Of a DNA stretch of 64,000 bases, positions 39,339 to 47,897 are shown in pieces. Below the pieces are notes generated by a model. That model was not told where the DNA came from, searched no databases, and saw only the letters and a program-made list of their open reading frames with translations. Positions within the stretch are counted from its first letter, which is position 1. Each line of letters starts with the position of its first letter. Both the position numbers and the translations under genes were made by a program. The stretch comes from Gemmatimonadota bacterium (GTDB lineage: Bacteria > Gemmatimonadota > Gemmatimonadetes > Gemmatimonadales > GWC2-71-9). The stretch lies in the NCBI GenBank assembly GCA_003169895.1, contig PNAE01000010.1:1-64000 (forward strand), written 5' to 3'.

Positions 39339-40583
39339 TCAGCTACAAACGTGTTCAAGCACCGGCACCGTGTAGAGCGCAACGGCTTGAGACATGAGAA
39401 AATCAGTCACCGTCACCCGAAGCAGGCTTCCCGACATGGTCCAACAGATCGATTGGGTCGAGTATCCCACGTCGTGCCAGCCGTGCTCCACTGTAAACGG
39501 ACTGCCGCCGCCAACCGGTGCCAGCGGCGCATCGGAGCCGCAATCAATCGCACACCATTCCCAGTGGTACGAAGACGAATACGGCGTCACACCACCGCTG
39601 GCATGCGCGGTATAAATCGACGTGGCCGTATCGCCGGTGATCCAGTCGGACAGCGCGGTGTAATCGTGATAGAGCCGCACAGTCGCAGCCGTCGATACGA
39701 CGTTGAACTGACATGATGGACTCGGGCTGGGGTAGTAGTGGGCGGCCCAGATCGGTGATTGCAGCAAAGAGTTGCGGTCACGGATAGCGAGCCCCGAATA
39801 CCAGATCCCGGAGACCGGGTACTGGCTGCACGAAGTCAAACCATACACTTCCACCGCGCCACCAGTCGCCCACGAATAGCTGTCGTTGTCATCGATCGTG
39901 TAGTCGGATCGTGTGCTATGCGTCACGTCCACGGTGCTCATCGTCCAAGTGCAGACGTTGTTGATGCAGGAAGTCCCCGTTGCGGTACCTACAACCGAGT
40001 CGCCAGGATAGATTGCAATCGGCGTCCCGTGCTTGCAATTCGGGCCTAAATCACAATGCCAGGACGCAGCGGTCCAGAACGAGCCACCATAATCACCGTT
40101 GTATCCGTATTGGATGACGGGCTGGATGATATAGGTAGCGTTTTCCATGCCGGGGAAAGAGTAGTAAAGGTTCCTCCCAGAATAAGTGCCTGCCGGCGCT
40201 GCCGGCACCCGCCAGCCTGCGGTGATCGAGCGGAAACTGCCGGTGCCAGTCTGATAGCTGGCAAATTCCATCCAGCCACTGTCTACCGGCGCCGAGGCTG
40301 TATTCGATATGCACTTGGCAATCTGAAACGTCGTGCCGTCGAGACGTCTGACTAGTCCGGCATTCGAGACGTGCGCACCGTTCGGGATTTCCGTCACGCA
40401 AGCCTTTGGACGCCATCCCGCAGGCGTCGCCACCGAATCACCGATGCCTGGTGAGACAAGCATCTCGCTTGGCCGTTTGGCTGCGGTAGCGGCGGGGGTC
40501 ACGTCGTTGGAATTGCAGGCGACGAAACCGAGCACCGACAAAGCCACTAGGAGTGTGGACGCAACCCTGACTCGAACAGGCAT
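39339..40583 (-). CDS. Secreted lipoprotein with QPVIQYG-type beta-rich domain
   Basis: A 414-aa protein from ATG 40583, preceded by GGAGGG. The signal sequence (MPVRVRVASTLLVALSVLGF) ends in a lipobox-like VAC. The body contains GWRVPAAP, YIIQPVIQYG, FWTAASW, and IAIYPGDSVVGTATG in the order seen in secreted beta-rich proteins of actinobacteria and fungi that have an ILQPVLQWG...ASW...PGD pattern. The pattern is reminiscent of G1-peptidase folds, but no catalytic pair is assigned. Cys pairs suggest disulfides. The function is unknown. Confidence 0.75.
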   Translation of the reverse strand: MPVRVRVASTLLVALSVLGFVACNSNDVTPAATAAKRPSEMLVSPGIGDSVATPAGWRPKACVTEIPNGAHVSNAGLVRRLDGTTFQIAKCISNTASAPVDSGWMEFASYQTGTGSFRSITAGWRVPAAPAGTYSGRNLYYSFPGMENATYIIQPVIQYGYNGDYGGSFWTAASWHCDLGPNCKHGTPIAIYPGDSVVGTATGTSCINNVCTWTMSTVDVTHSTRSDYTIDDNDSYSWATGGAVEVYGLTSCSQYPVSGIWYSGLAIRDRNSLLQSPIWAAHYYPSPSPSCQFNVVSTAATVRLYHDYTALSDWITGDTATSIYTAHASGGVTPYSSSYHWEWCAIDCGSDAPLAPVGGGSPFTVEHGWHDVGYSTQSICWTMSGSLLRVTVTDFLMSQAVALYTVPVLEHVCS

Positions 40584-40677
40584 ATTCCCTCCGGGAATTG
40601 GATTCTGATGACAACGGCGGTACATAGACCTGCATTGCTACCGCGATCAGCGGTGGCATTTCGGCTCCGATAACAGC

Positions 40678-41235
40678 CTACGGTGTACAGCTCGCCACTT
40701 TCATGATGGTGCCATCAAACGCCGGCGCACTGGGAAAAGCGACCGCCCATCCAGGAGCGGAAACTGGAACGAAAATGCTCGTCTCGCCCACCGCCGGGCC
40801 GATCCCGTCATACGGATAGATGGCAAGGAGGGTACTGTCGATGCCGGCCTGTGTGGGGTGCCCATACCAGAGGGCACTGTCGATCGCCGTGAGCGATATG
40901 CCGGAGGAGTCTGTCCACCGGTAGACTGTGGTGTCGATTCGTCCCGTCAGGTTCGGTCCGATAACGGTTAGTGACATGGTATCCGGAAGGACAATGCACC
41001 GCCGGCCAGGGCCGACTTCCGCAAGCACCCTGGACCCCCAAGGCAGTTGCGGGACCAGGAATGTCGTAACGAACGCACGCACCTCGATAGTCATGCAGTG
41101 CCCCGCCTGACACGTCGCGTTGGTGACAACGAGGGTAGAACGTGGGCGGGGCGGTGGTGCAGATCCAAGGTCGGCCTGGCACGCAGGAAGCGACAGAACC
41201 AGCGCGAAGGCGAGTAACAATCGGGACATCGGCAT
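40678..41235 (-). CDS. Predicted lipoprotein of unknown function
   Basis: A 185-aa protein. The start MPMSRLLLAFALVLSLPACQ has a clear lipoprotein signal (LPAC). The remainder is beta-rich with Thr/Ser and four further Cys. AGAGGA precedes ATG 41235. It lies 94 nt upstream of the 414-aa lipoprotein gene on the same strand, so the two are probably co-transcribed. No family is recognised. Confidence 0.7.
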   Translation of the reverse strand: MPMSRLLLAFALVLSLPACQADLGSAPPPRPRSTLVVTNATCQAGHCMTIEVRAFVTTFLVPQLPWGSRVLAEVGPGRRCIVLPDTMSLTVIGPNLTGRIDTTVYRWTDSSGISLTAIDSALWYGHPTQAGIDSTLLAIYPYDGIGPAVGETSIFVPVSAPGWAVAFPSAPAFDGTIMKVASCTP

Positions 41236-41432
41236 AATCCTCTCAGAGGAACGCAGACATCGAAGGGCGACTGTCACATAGGGGAGATTGACGGAGTCTG
41301 CGGAGCCGGACAGCAGCCGGCCAAGGGTACTGGCGCCACTTCCAAAAGCTCTTTTCGAGCCGACAAGATTCGCATCGCTCTAGATCCTTCCAGCAAGGTC
41401 AGGACAGGATACGTCTCAAATCGGAAGCGGGC

Positions 41433-41479
41433 AACTAGGGAAAGCCCTAGTTGACAGGGCTCTGGCCGGGTGGTATGGG
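41433..41479 (+). promoter_or_regulatory. Promoter with CTAGGG palindrome
   Basis: A perfect inverted repeat AACTAGGG-AAAG-CCCTAGTT (41433-41452) runs into TTGACA (41451-41456), with a 17-bp spacer and TATGGG (41474). A matching arrangement is at 58703-58747. The palindrome overlaps the -35 box, as an operator would. The nearest intact rightward gene is the TylF-like methyltransferase at 41914. Confidence 0.6.
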
Positions 41480-41649
41480 GAGCTTCCGGAGGTGCCTGGC
41501 GGTGGAGAGCGGCCCAGCCTTCATCCCAGCCGGAGTCCCACCATGGAAAACTCAGTAGATCGTTCATGCGGGAGACGATAGCGACCTAGCGTCAACGCGT
41601 AGCCCTCCCCAATCGGTAGACAGATTTATAGCTAGACTTTCGGGGTGCA

Positions 41650-41883
41650 TTTGGAGGCACCATACGGAAGTCCCGATTTACCGAAGCACAGATTGTCGCC
41701 GTTCTCCACGAGGCCGAAGCCGGCCTGCCGCTCGCCGACGTGCTCCGCAAGCACAACGTCAGTCGCCCGATCTCTTACGGTTGGGGATCGCCGTACGTGG
41801 CGCACGACCATGGCGTGGCCGCGTACAATAGGACGGCGGACGATATCGAGCGGGTGTCTGCGGCCGTCGAGCGGCCGGCGTAA
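41650..41883 (+). pseudogene. Decayed IS3-family OrfA fragment, copy 2
   Basis: The frame through 41665-41883 reads RKSRFTEAQIVAVLHEAEAG then LPLADVLRKHNVSRP, a clear IS3 OrfA N-terminus. It continues into non-transposase sequence shared with copy 1 at 38512 and then stops. The shared junction shows that the two copies derive from one already rearranged fragment. No OrfB and no terminal repeats are seen. Confidence 0.7.
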
Positions 41884-41913
41884 TCGTAGAACGATCACCG
41901 GAGGCGCTTCGCG

Positions 41914-42609
41914 ATGAAGAATCTTCTCAAAACGATGCTGATACGTGTCGGGCTTTATGGATTGGACAAACGACTCAAGAAGCTTCTCCGGATCCCAAAA
42001 TACCAGATGAGTTGCCCGCCATATGATCGGACGACACAGCGGAGGATTCGTGCGTCGATCGATGTGGTCCGATATGCGTCCATCGCACTGGCGATTCATC
42101 GCCTGCGAACGGATGGAGTTTCCGGTGCGTTTGCCGAGGTGGGCGTGTACCAGGGAGAGTTGAGTAGTTTCATCGTATCGGTTGCTCCGGAGACGACGCT
42201 GCATCTGTTCGACACGTTCTCGGGATTTCCCAGGCAGGACCACGAATCCGGCGAGCCGATCGAGGATCGATTTACCGATACGAGTGTTGGCCGCGTGAGG
42301 CGTGCGATCGGCAACTGCGAGAATGTCGTCTTCCACGAGGGGTATTTTCCGGGCACGGCTGCGCCGGTACTCCACGAGATGTTCGCCTTCGTAATGCTAG
42401 ATCTGGACAAGTACAAGCCGACGCTTGCGGGGCTCGAAGTCTTCTATCACCGCATGAATCGCGGGGGCTACATTTTCGTCCACGACTACAACCGGCTGGA
42501 GTCCGACTACGGAGTGTCGAAGGCCGTGGACGACTTCCTTCGGGACAAGGCCGAACAACTAGTGGAGCTGCCGGACGCTGGCGGGTCCGTGGTGATCCGG
42601 AAGGTCTAG
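41914..42609 (+). CDS. TylF/MycF-like SAM methyltransferase
   Basis: A 231-aa protein. FAEVGVYQGELSSFI is the AdoMet loop; LFDTFSGFPRQD, the VFHEGYFPGT segment, FVMLDLDKYKPT and GGYIFVHDY match the TylF (macrocin O-methyltransferase) family, in which Asp residues of the last motifs bind Mg2+. Family members methylate sugar hydroxyls of glycans or macrolides. GGAGG lies 10-15 nt before ATG 41914. No glycosyltransferases or polyketide genes are nearby, so the substrate is open. Confidence 0.85.
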   Translation: MKNLLKTMLIRVGLYGLDKRLKKLLRIPKYQMSCPPYDRTTQRRIRASIDVVRYASIALAIHRLRTDGVSGAFAEVGVYQGELSSFIVSVAPETTLHLFDTFSGFPRQDHESGEPIEDRFTDTSVGRVRRAIGNCENVVFHEGYFPGTAAPVLHEMFAFVMLDLDKYKPTLAGLEVFYHRMNRGGYIFVHDYNRLESDYGVSKAVDDFLRDKAEQLVELPDAGGSVVIRKV

Positions 42610-43018
42610 CGCCTCAGGTCGCGCCCGCCGTCAGTCGCCGCATTGGATAGCAACGCCGACATGTTGGACCACCAATCGGCGCAACCATTGAGCAACAAGA
42701 ATGCCGGCAAAAGTGGGGAAGTGTGGCCACGACCAGCGCCGTGGCGATCCGATCCGCCTTCGCCACGGCAGCGCAACAGGCGGTTGCGACCGGCGCGCTG
42801 GTAGTAGTGGACGTACATTAGGTCGCAACACTTCCCGACTAGTTCGGGTGGCCCGTAAGAGGTTCCGACGGGCCGCCGTCGTGTGCGCCCTTGCGTACGA
42901 TCTCCGACGAGAAAGTTTGCCGGCGGATGCGGCCTGCGAGGGTAAGCCCACGCGTTCGGTCGAAGGGTGGCCTTCGAGCGAGCGTTGGCCCGTCCGACGG
43001 ACTAGAACTCTTGGGTGC
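42610..43018 (+). other. Non-coding stretch
   Basis: No convincing gene or RNA is seen. A longer rightward open frame crosses it into the antisense of the XRE gene, but it has no domain signal or ribosome site. Confidence 0.5.
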
Positions 43019-43264
43019 CTAGACCTTGGGAAGAAAGAACGAAACCGGCTTTCGGTACAGCTTTGCGAATCGGGCAAGGTCAATCGGATCGAGCCGTCGC
43101 TCGCCAAGTTCGCATTTTGTGACATAGGACTGGTGTCGCCGCAGTGCTTTGGCGACCTGGTCCTGCGTCAGTCCGCGAGCCTTACGAGCCTGGCGAAGCC
43201 GCTTCAGCAAGTGCTGATATTCGGGCGTGTGAATCCCGCCCCGGGACGGTTTGGCGTGCTCCAT
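43019..43264 (-). CDS. XRE-family HTH transcriptional regulator
   Basis: An 81-aa protein with a Cro/CI-type HTH: LLKRLRQARKARGLTQDQVA, ALRRHQSYVTKCELGERRLD and DLARFAKLYRKPVSFFL. It is essentially one DNA-binding domain. It is divergent from the clostripain-like gene, with about 190 bp between the starts, so it may control that gene and itself. Confidence 0.85.
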   Translation of the reverse strand: MEHAKPSRGGIHTPEYQHLLKRLRQARKARGLTQDQVAKALRRHQSYVTKCELGERRLDPIDLARFAKLYRKPVSFFLPKV

Positions 43265-43457
43265 AAGTGCAGCACGCTCTATCCTTTGTCAGGATACCCC
43301 AAACTGGGATAATTTGGCTCCCCGTCATTGGCTCAGTTCTTGCCTTTGCAGGCCACCGGCGAAGGGAGTGCCAAGCCGGTCAAGTACTTACGCGACGTTG
43401 GCCTCTTTGCGTTTGGCAGGCAAAAAGCCTCGACGAGGTCAATTGGAGGAGCGACAA

Positions 43458-45764
43458 GTGCAAGAAAGCGTTCGGTTCACACCGCGCCGCGTGGCTTCGA
43501 TCGTTCTGAGCGTTGCGGTTCTTGGGTGCAGTAGTAGCAGTCCAACCAGCCCCACGCCACCCCCGCCCCCGGCAACGGTGCCGATGGTCACGTCGGTGAC
43601 AATTAGCTCCGGGAATGGGCAGACGGCGCGGATCGGTACGGCGGTGCCAACGGCGCCTGCCGTGACCGTACGCGACCAGAATGGTTCACCCATGCCCGGT
43701 GTAACGGTCACGTTCACTGTGACTGGTGGCGGTGGCTCAGTCACAGGGCCAATATCTGGCACGAACGCATCCGGCGTGGCGACGGTTGGTGGCTGGCTGG
43801 TTGGCAGAACGGCGGGCGCCAATACGCTCATAGCGCAAGCAGTGGGGGGCTCGAACCCCTCCGTTGCTTTGAGCGCCACCGCACGGCCGCCGCTCTGGAC
43901 GGTGATGGTCTACATGGCTGCCGACAACAGCCTCGCGCCCGAAGGGCGCGCGGATCTGCAGCAGATGGCGGCAGCCGGCGTGAACCCCGAGGTGCAGGTC
44001 GTCGTTCAGGCAGAGTTCAGCCCCACACAGTTTGCGCAAGCCGGACTCACACCGGCGTCGGTCGATCGGACGAACTACAACACCTTCAGGTACGTCATGG
44101 ATGGCTCCGTGAGTGGTCCGCCGAACCATGTTCTCTTCGGTCCTGCTACCGACATCGGCAATGTCAATATGACGGACCCGGCACAATTGAGAGCGTTCGT
44201 CCAGTGGGCCGAGCAGACAGCACCATCGTTGCACACGGTGCTTGTCCTCTGGAACCACGGCAATCAGTCCCAAGGGTTGATCGAGGACGACACGTCTGCC
44301 CCGAACATCTTGATGTCGATGTCACAACTCACGAGTGCCCTGAGCGGCCTTCCGACATTCGACGTCATCGACTTCCAGATGTGCTTGATGGCAGGCTACG
44401 AACCGCTGTCGGCGGTGCGCGGCTTGACACAGACGGCCGTGGCGAGCGAGCAAGAGGAATTAGTTACGCTGGATGGAACGCTTGGATGGAACTTCACCCG
44501 TTTCCTCCAGGTCTTGTACAACGGCCCCACGGCGTCCGCCACGAGTATCGCCGTTGGGCTCGCCAACGCGTTCGATGCCGGTTACGTTGGGCAAAGCTCC
44601 TGGGGGACGATCTCGGCCTTCAACATGAGTGGGTTTGCCGCAGTCGATGGCGCCGTCTCGCAGCTCGCCAACTCCCTAGCGAACACATCCGCAGCGAACG
44701 TTGCGGGTGTGTCCACTGCGTCGGCGTCGGCCCAACGGTACGGGCTTCCGTGGATCGTGGACCTGGTCGATCTCTCGGACAGTCTCCGCGCGCATGTGAG
44801 CGATCCGTCGGTGACGTCGGCGGCTGCCGCAGTCCGGCAAGCCATCACGTCGCCAAGCTTCCTCTTGGCGAATCATGTTCACTCAGGGTCCGCCGACGTC
44901 AACAACGTGATTACCTATGATGACGTTTCGCGCTCGCATGGACTCCAGATTGTGATGCCCGCGGGCGCAGCGACGGCGATGCCAAATGGCGGCCAAGGCA
45001 GCCTCTTGGATTATCAGCAACAGTTCGCGAGCACCGCGTGGAATAGCTTCCTGCAGCGATGGGCTCCGCTGGTCCAGGGTCTCCGGCCCTTCGTTGATGT
45101 AGGCATAAACACAACCACGGTGTGGGAGGCGTGGGACTCCGCGTTTGTAAGCCGCGGCAATATGGAAATGCTCCTGCTCGAACCGGACGGGACGCTATAC
45201 GGCCCGATCCTGGGCACAGTGAGCGTGAGCGGAGACTTTTCGGCCGACGCCCGCGACGCCAACACCTACTATGAGGGATGGGCGTCCCACCGGTTCGTTG
45301 AGTCTGGGACCTTCTACTTCCTGGCGTGGCTGGTCTCCGACCCATCCAACTATCAACCGCTTGTGAACGTCGCTTATCAGCAGGGAACCGAACCAGTGGT
45401 CCAACTCTACCATCCGGGAACCTACCCACAACTTTCTATGCAGCGGAGCTTCCGACAGGATCCCACGCCGACGAACGCTCGGATTTTAGGGAACTACTAC
45501 ACTGACCTCCAAGTGGTGTCGACGTGGACAACCGGGTCAGGCAGCCTCGTCGATGCTGTGGCGTCGATGCCCGCGGCGGGTGGCGGCTCGGCTAGCATAA
45601 GAGCATCAGCGCCCGTCCTCTCGGTCGGACAAATCAACACCCTACGGCGCGTGCTTACTCAGGGCGTTCCGGCCCAGCTGCGATCACCGGGGCTGGACCC
45701 GGAAGCCATTCGTCGCAGCATCCAGCAGGTGCTCGCGAACGCCCCAGGTCGCGTACCTAGGTGA
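43458..45764 (+). CDS. Clostripain-like (C11) cysteine protease lipoprotein with Ig-like domain
   Basis: A 768-aa exported protein. The lipoprotein signal ends in VAVLGC near residue 25, followed by a Ser/Pro linker. Residues 40-145 are a bacterial Ig-like (Big_1) domain. The peptidase C11 domain starts at WTVMVYMAADNSL; the catalytic His lies in VLWNHGNQS and the Cys in DFQMCLMAGYE. C-terminal beta-rich domains (about 530-690) resemble pre-peptidase-type modules. GTG 43458 is chosen because GGAGGAG is 8 nt upstream and it gives a proper signal; the frame extends 69 codons further upstream. It probably cleaves after Arg at the cell surface, by analogy with clostripain. Confidence 0.87.
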   Translation: MQESVRFTPRRVASIVLSVAVLGCSSSSPTSPTPPPPPATVPMVTSVTISSGNGQTARIGTAVPTAPAVTVRDQNGSPMPGVTVTFTVTGGGGSVTGPISGTNASGVATVGGWLVGRTAGANTLIAQAVGGSNPSVALSATARPPLWTVMVYMAADNSLAPEGRADLQQMAAAGVNPEVQVVVQAEFSPTQFAQAGLTPASVDRTNYNTFRYVMDGSVSGPPNHVLFGPATDIGNVNMTDPAQLRAFVQWAEQTAPSLHTVLVLWNHGNQSQGLIEDDTSAPNILMSMSQLTSALSGLPTFDVIDFQMCLMAGYEPLSAVRGLTQTAVASEQEELVTLDGTLGWNFTRFLQVLYNGPTASATSIAVGLANAFDAGYVGQSSWGTISAFNMSGFAAVDGAVSQLANSLANTSAANVAGVSTASASAQRYGLPWIVDLVDLSDSLRAHVSDPSVTSAAAAVRQAITSPSFLLANHVHSGSADVNNVITYDDVSRSHGLQIVMPAGAATAMPNGGQGSLLDYQQQFASTAWNSFLQRWAPLVQGLRPFVDVGINTTTVWEAWDSAFVSRGNMEMLLLEPDGTLYGPILGTVSVSGDFSADARDANTYYEGWASHRFVESGTFYFLAWLVSDPSNYQPLVNVAYQQGTEPVVQLYHPGTYPQLSMQRSFRQDPTPTNARILGNYYTDLQVVSTWTTGSGSLVDAVASMPAAGGGSASIRASAPVLSVGQINTLRRVLTQGVPAQLRSPGLDPEAIRRSIQQVLANAPGRVPR

Positions 45765-45881
45765 CGCGCCCCACGCGGCTGGCTCAAGTGTGCGACGCTG
45801 AGTGATCGCCGGGGTACCTGACACGCAGTTTCATCGTCGCGCAGCCCTTGTCGTCATACGGCCGGTTATGAGGAGGCGAAC

Positions 45882-47519
45882 ATGCGTCATGCAACCCTGA
45901 CGATTGTACTGGCGGCAATCCTAGCAGGTGCCGGTGATTGCTCTGCGCAAAATGCCCCAACCTACATGCCTAGCGAGGCCTGGCAGCTAGCTGTCCGCAA
46001 TGGCACCTACGGAGGCATCACCCTCCGAGACGGTGAGCACAAGGAGACTAGCAGCATGCTCTATATTGATCGCTTGGCCGTTGGCGATCTTGACGGTGAC
46101 GGTGTGGAGGATGCTGCCGTCGTCCTTGTTTCGTGGAGCGGTGGCACCGGCTGGTTTTACAGTCTCACCGCTGTTCGCAACGATCATGGTCGGCCGGTGG
46201 TGACCGCGGACGTGCAACTTGGAGACCGAATCAAAGTCCAACGCCTGACCGTTCACTCCGGCCAGATCACCGTTTCGTATCTGACGCAGGGCCCAAATGA
46301 CGGGATGTGCTGCGCCAGCCAGCCTGTCGAGTCGACCTTCACTTTGCGCGGAGGGAGACTCGAACGCACCGACACGTCGCCGCGAAGCGCCGGTGCGGTC
46401 ACTGCGCCACCAACGGTAACAGTGCCGTCTGGCAGTTTTCTGCTGCGGTTCGGCCAAACACAGCCCGTGCATGCAGCGTGGCGAGCATGGGCGGAAGCGA
46501 CGCCGCTCCTACGTCAGCATCTGGCTTGGCTTAGCGCGCAGCTGATGCTCCCGCAAGACATTCCCGTCATCTTTGCGTCGTGCGGTACAGCGAACGCCTT
46601 TTATGATCCGCGTACGCGAAGCATCACCATGTGCTACGAGTGGATTACGAAGCGCGAGGCTCTCGTACGCAGCAGCTTCACTATGCCGACTCCGGCGGCG
46701 ATTACGGATGCTGTAACCCGATCAACGGTCTATGTACTTGACCACGAGACAGGCCACGCCCTGATCGACCTGTTCAGCGTCCCGGTTCTCGGCCGCGAAG
46801 AGGATGCGGCCGACGGCTTCAGCGCATTCATAACGCTTGAACGGGGATCACCGGCAGATGCCTATTCGGTGCTTCAAGGAGCGCTCAGCAACGGTCAACG
46901 GCACTTCTTCGACGGCGGTGACAAGGCCGATGTCCACTCGCTCAACGACCAGCGGTTTTACAACATGCTATGCTGGCTTCTCGGCAGCGATTCTTCTCGT
47001 TTCGCCGGCACCGCTCGGCAAGCCGGGTTGCCAGCATTTCGCGAGAAGAGCTGTTCTCACGAATGGTCTCAGCTTCGTTTGAGCTGGATCAAGGTCTTGG
47101 GACCGCAGCTCAAGGGTACCGCGCGAGCGCTGACCGCGGCGTCGGTGACAGGTGACGGCGCCCCGGTTACTCTGGTCGATAACCAAACTGTCAGCGTTGC
47201 GCAGGGACGGTTCTGGGCGTCGGGCTTTCGGACTCAGGCAGGAAAGTGTCGAGTGCGGCTCAACGTCGCGGGTACACAGGGCGGGAAGCTCGATTTCATC
47301 GCCTACATTTTCGACATGTACAATTACAACAGCTGGGCCAGCGGTGCGAGGACAGCCGCCAATATGGCACAGCCATTGTTTCAGAGCGGCCAAGTGACGC
47401 AACTAGCTACCGAAGTTCAAATACGAGGACCGGGTGAGTTTGTCGTGGTCGTCAGCAACCAGTTCTCTCTGCTGACTCCCAAGTTTGCGCGCGTCTCGGT
47501 CACGGTGGTTTGCCCGTAA
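45882..47519 (+). CDS. Exported DUF4344-type putative metallopeptidase
   Basis: A 545-aa protein with signal peptide (MRHATLTIVLAAILAGAG, cleavage near CSAQ). The N-terminal 140 residues contain LAVGDLDGDGVEDAAVV, an FG-GAP-like acidic calcium motif. The central domain matches DUF4344, with VLDHETGHALIDLF (HExxH-like, here HETGH) and the downstream GREEDAADGFSAF. The C-terminal 120 residues are a beta-sandwich-like region. GAGGAGG precedes the ATG. It is the last cargo gene before the right att core of unit A. Confidence 0.8.
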   Translation: MRHATLTIVLAAILAGAGDCSAQNAPTYMPSEAWQLAVRNGTYGGITLRDGEHKETSSMLYIDRLAVGDLDGDGVEDAAVVLVSWSGGTGWFYSLTAVRNDHGRPVVTADVQLGDRIKVQRLTVHSGQITVSYLTQGPNDGMCCASQPVESTFTLRGGRLERTDTSPRSAGAVTAPPTVTVPSGSFLLRFGQTQPVHAAWRAWAEATPLLRQHLAWLSAQLMLPQDIPVIFASCGTANAFYDPRTRSITMCYEWITKREALVRSSFTMPTPAAITDAVTRSTVYVLDHETGHALIDLFSVPVLGREEDAADGFSAFITLERGSPADAYSVLQGALSNGQRHFFDGGDKADVHSLNDQRFYNMLCWLLGSDSSRFAGTARQAGLPAFREKSCSHEWSQLRLSWIKVLGPQLKGTARALTAASVTGDGAPVTLVDNQTVSVAQGRFWASGFRTQAGKCRVRLNVAGTQGGKLDFIAYIFDMYNYNSWASGARTAANMAQPLFQSGQVTQLATEVQIRGPGEFVVVVSNQFSLLTPKFARVSVTVVCP

Positions 47520-47544
47520 ATGGCAATCGGGCGCTCGTGCCTTA

Positions 47545-47566
47545 GGAGTCCGTTCAGGTGTCCATT
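47545..47566 (+). repeat. Candidate integrase arm sites, right end of unit A
   Basis: GGAGTCCGTT at 47545 and GGTGTCCATT at 47557, again 12 bp apart and in the same orientation as the left-end pair at 33578. They lie about 105 bp before the att core at 47673. Confidence 0.6.
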
Positions 47567-47672
47567 CAGGTACGTCCCGATGCCAAAGTGAGCAAACCGC
47601 CTCCCGGCAGACAGGCGGGCTTTCTCAGGAAACTCCGGCATTTCAACGGGATTGGACGTCAGGGCGGACCGC

Positions 47673-47715
47673 TTCCCAAGCTGAGGGTCGCGGGTTCGAA
47701 CCCCGTCGCCCGCTT
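47673..47715 (+). repeat. att core copy 2
   Basis: Identical to the 43-bp 3' portion of tRNA-Gly at 33462, without the 5' half of the tRNA. It is the junction between units A and B. Confidence 0.92.
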
Positions 47716-47730
47716 ACTGTAACTCGAAGC

Positions 47731-47759
47731 CCCGCAATGCTTAGTGCGTTGCGGGTTTG
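47731..47759 (+). terminator. Hairpin after att core 2
   Basis: CCCGCAATGC-TTAGT-GCGTTGCGGG followed by TTTGT, a 10-bp stem with one G-U pair. A closely related hairpin follows att core 3 at 49647. It is terminator-like; it could insulate the cassette gene from tRNA transcription. Confidence 0.65.
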
Positions 47760-47897
47760 TCGCGTCAAGATGTCAATTCAGGCCACTAGTGCGAAATGGG
47801 AGCGGCCGTGCGCCGTCTATGCTGCCGCTTGCGGCATAATTGAGAGTTAGAGCGTCGCCGCAGTATAGTTATGTGAGCTGCGAGCGGAGGACTGTCT

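Larger units (their letters stand above)
33462..47715 (+). mobile_element. Unit A: integrative element at tRNA-Gly
   Basis: A 14.2-kb segment bounded by identical 43-bp tRNA-derived cores. The left end carries a leftward backbone (integrase, small HTH-like protein, excisionase-like acidic-tail protein, acidic coiled-coil protein). The rest is cargo: an unknown large gene, an HTH protein, decayed IS3 pieces, two lipoproteins, a TylF-like methyltransferase, an XRE regulator, a clostripain-like protease and a DUF4344 protein. Matching 12-bp-period arm-like repeats lie just inside both ends (33578 and 47545), supporting one integrated element. No phage structural or conjugation genes are seen. 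Confidence 0.85.

Noticed and set aside
42701-43312. Rightward 203-aa open frame
   Set aside because: No ribosome site or domain, and its second half is antisense to the convincing XRE gene.
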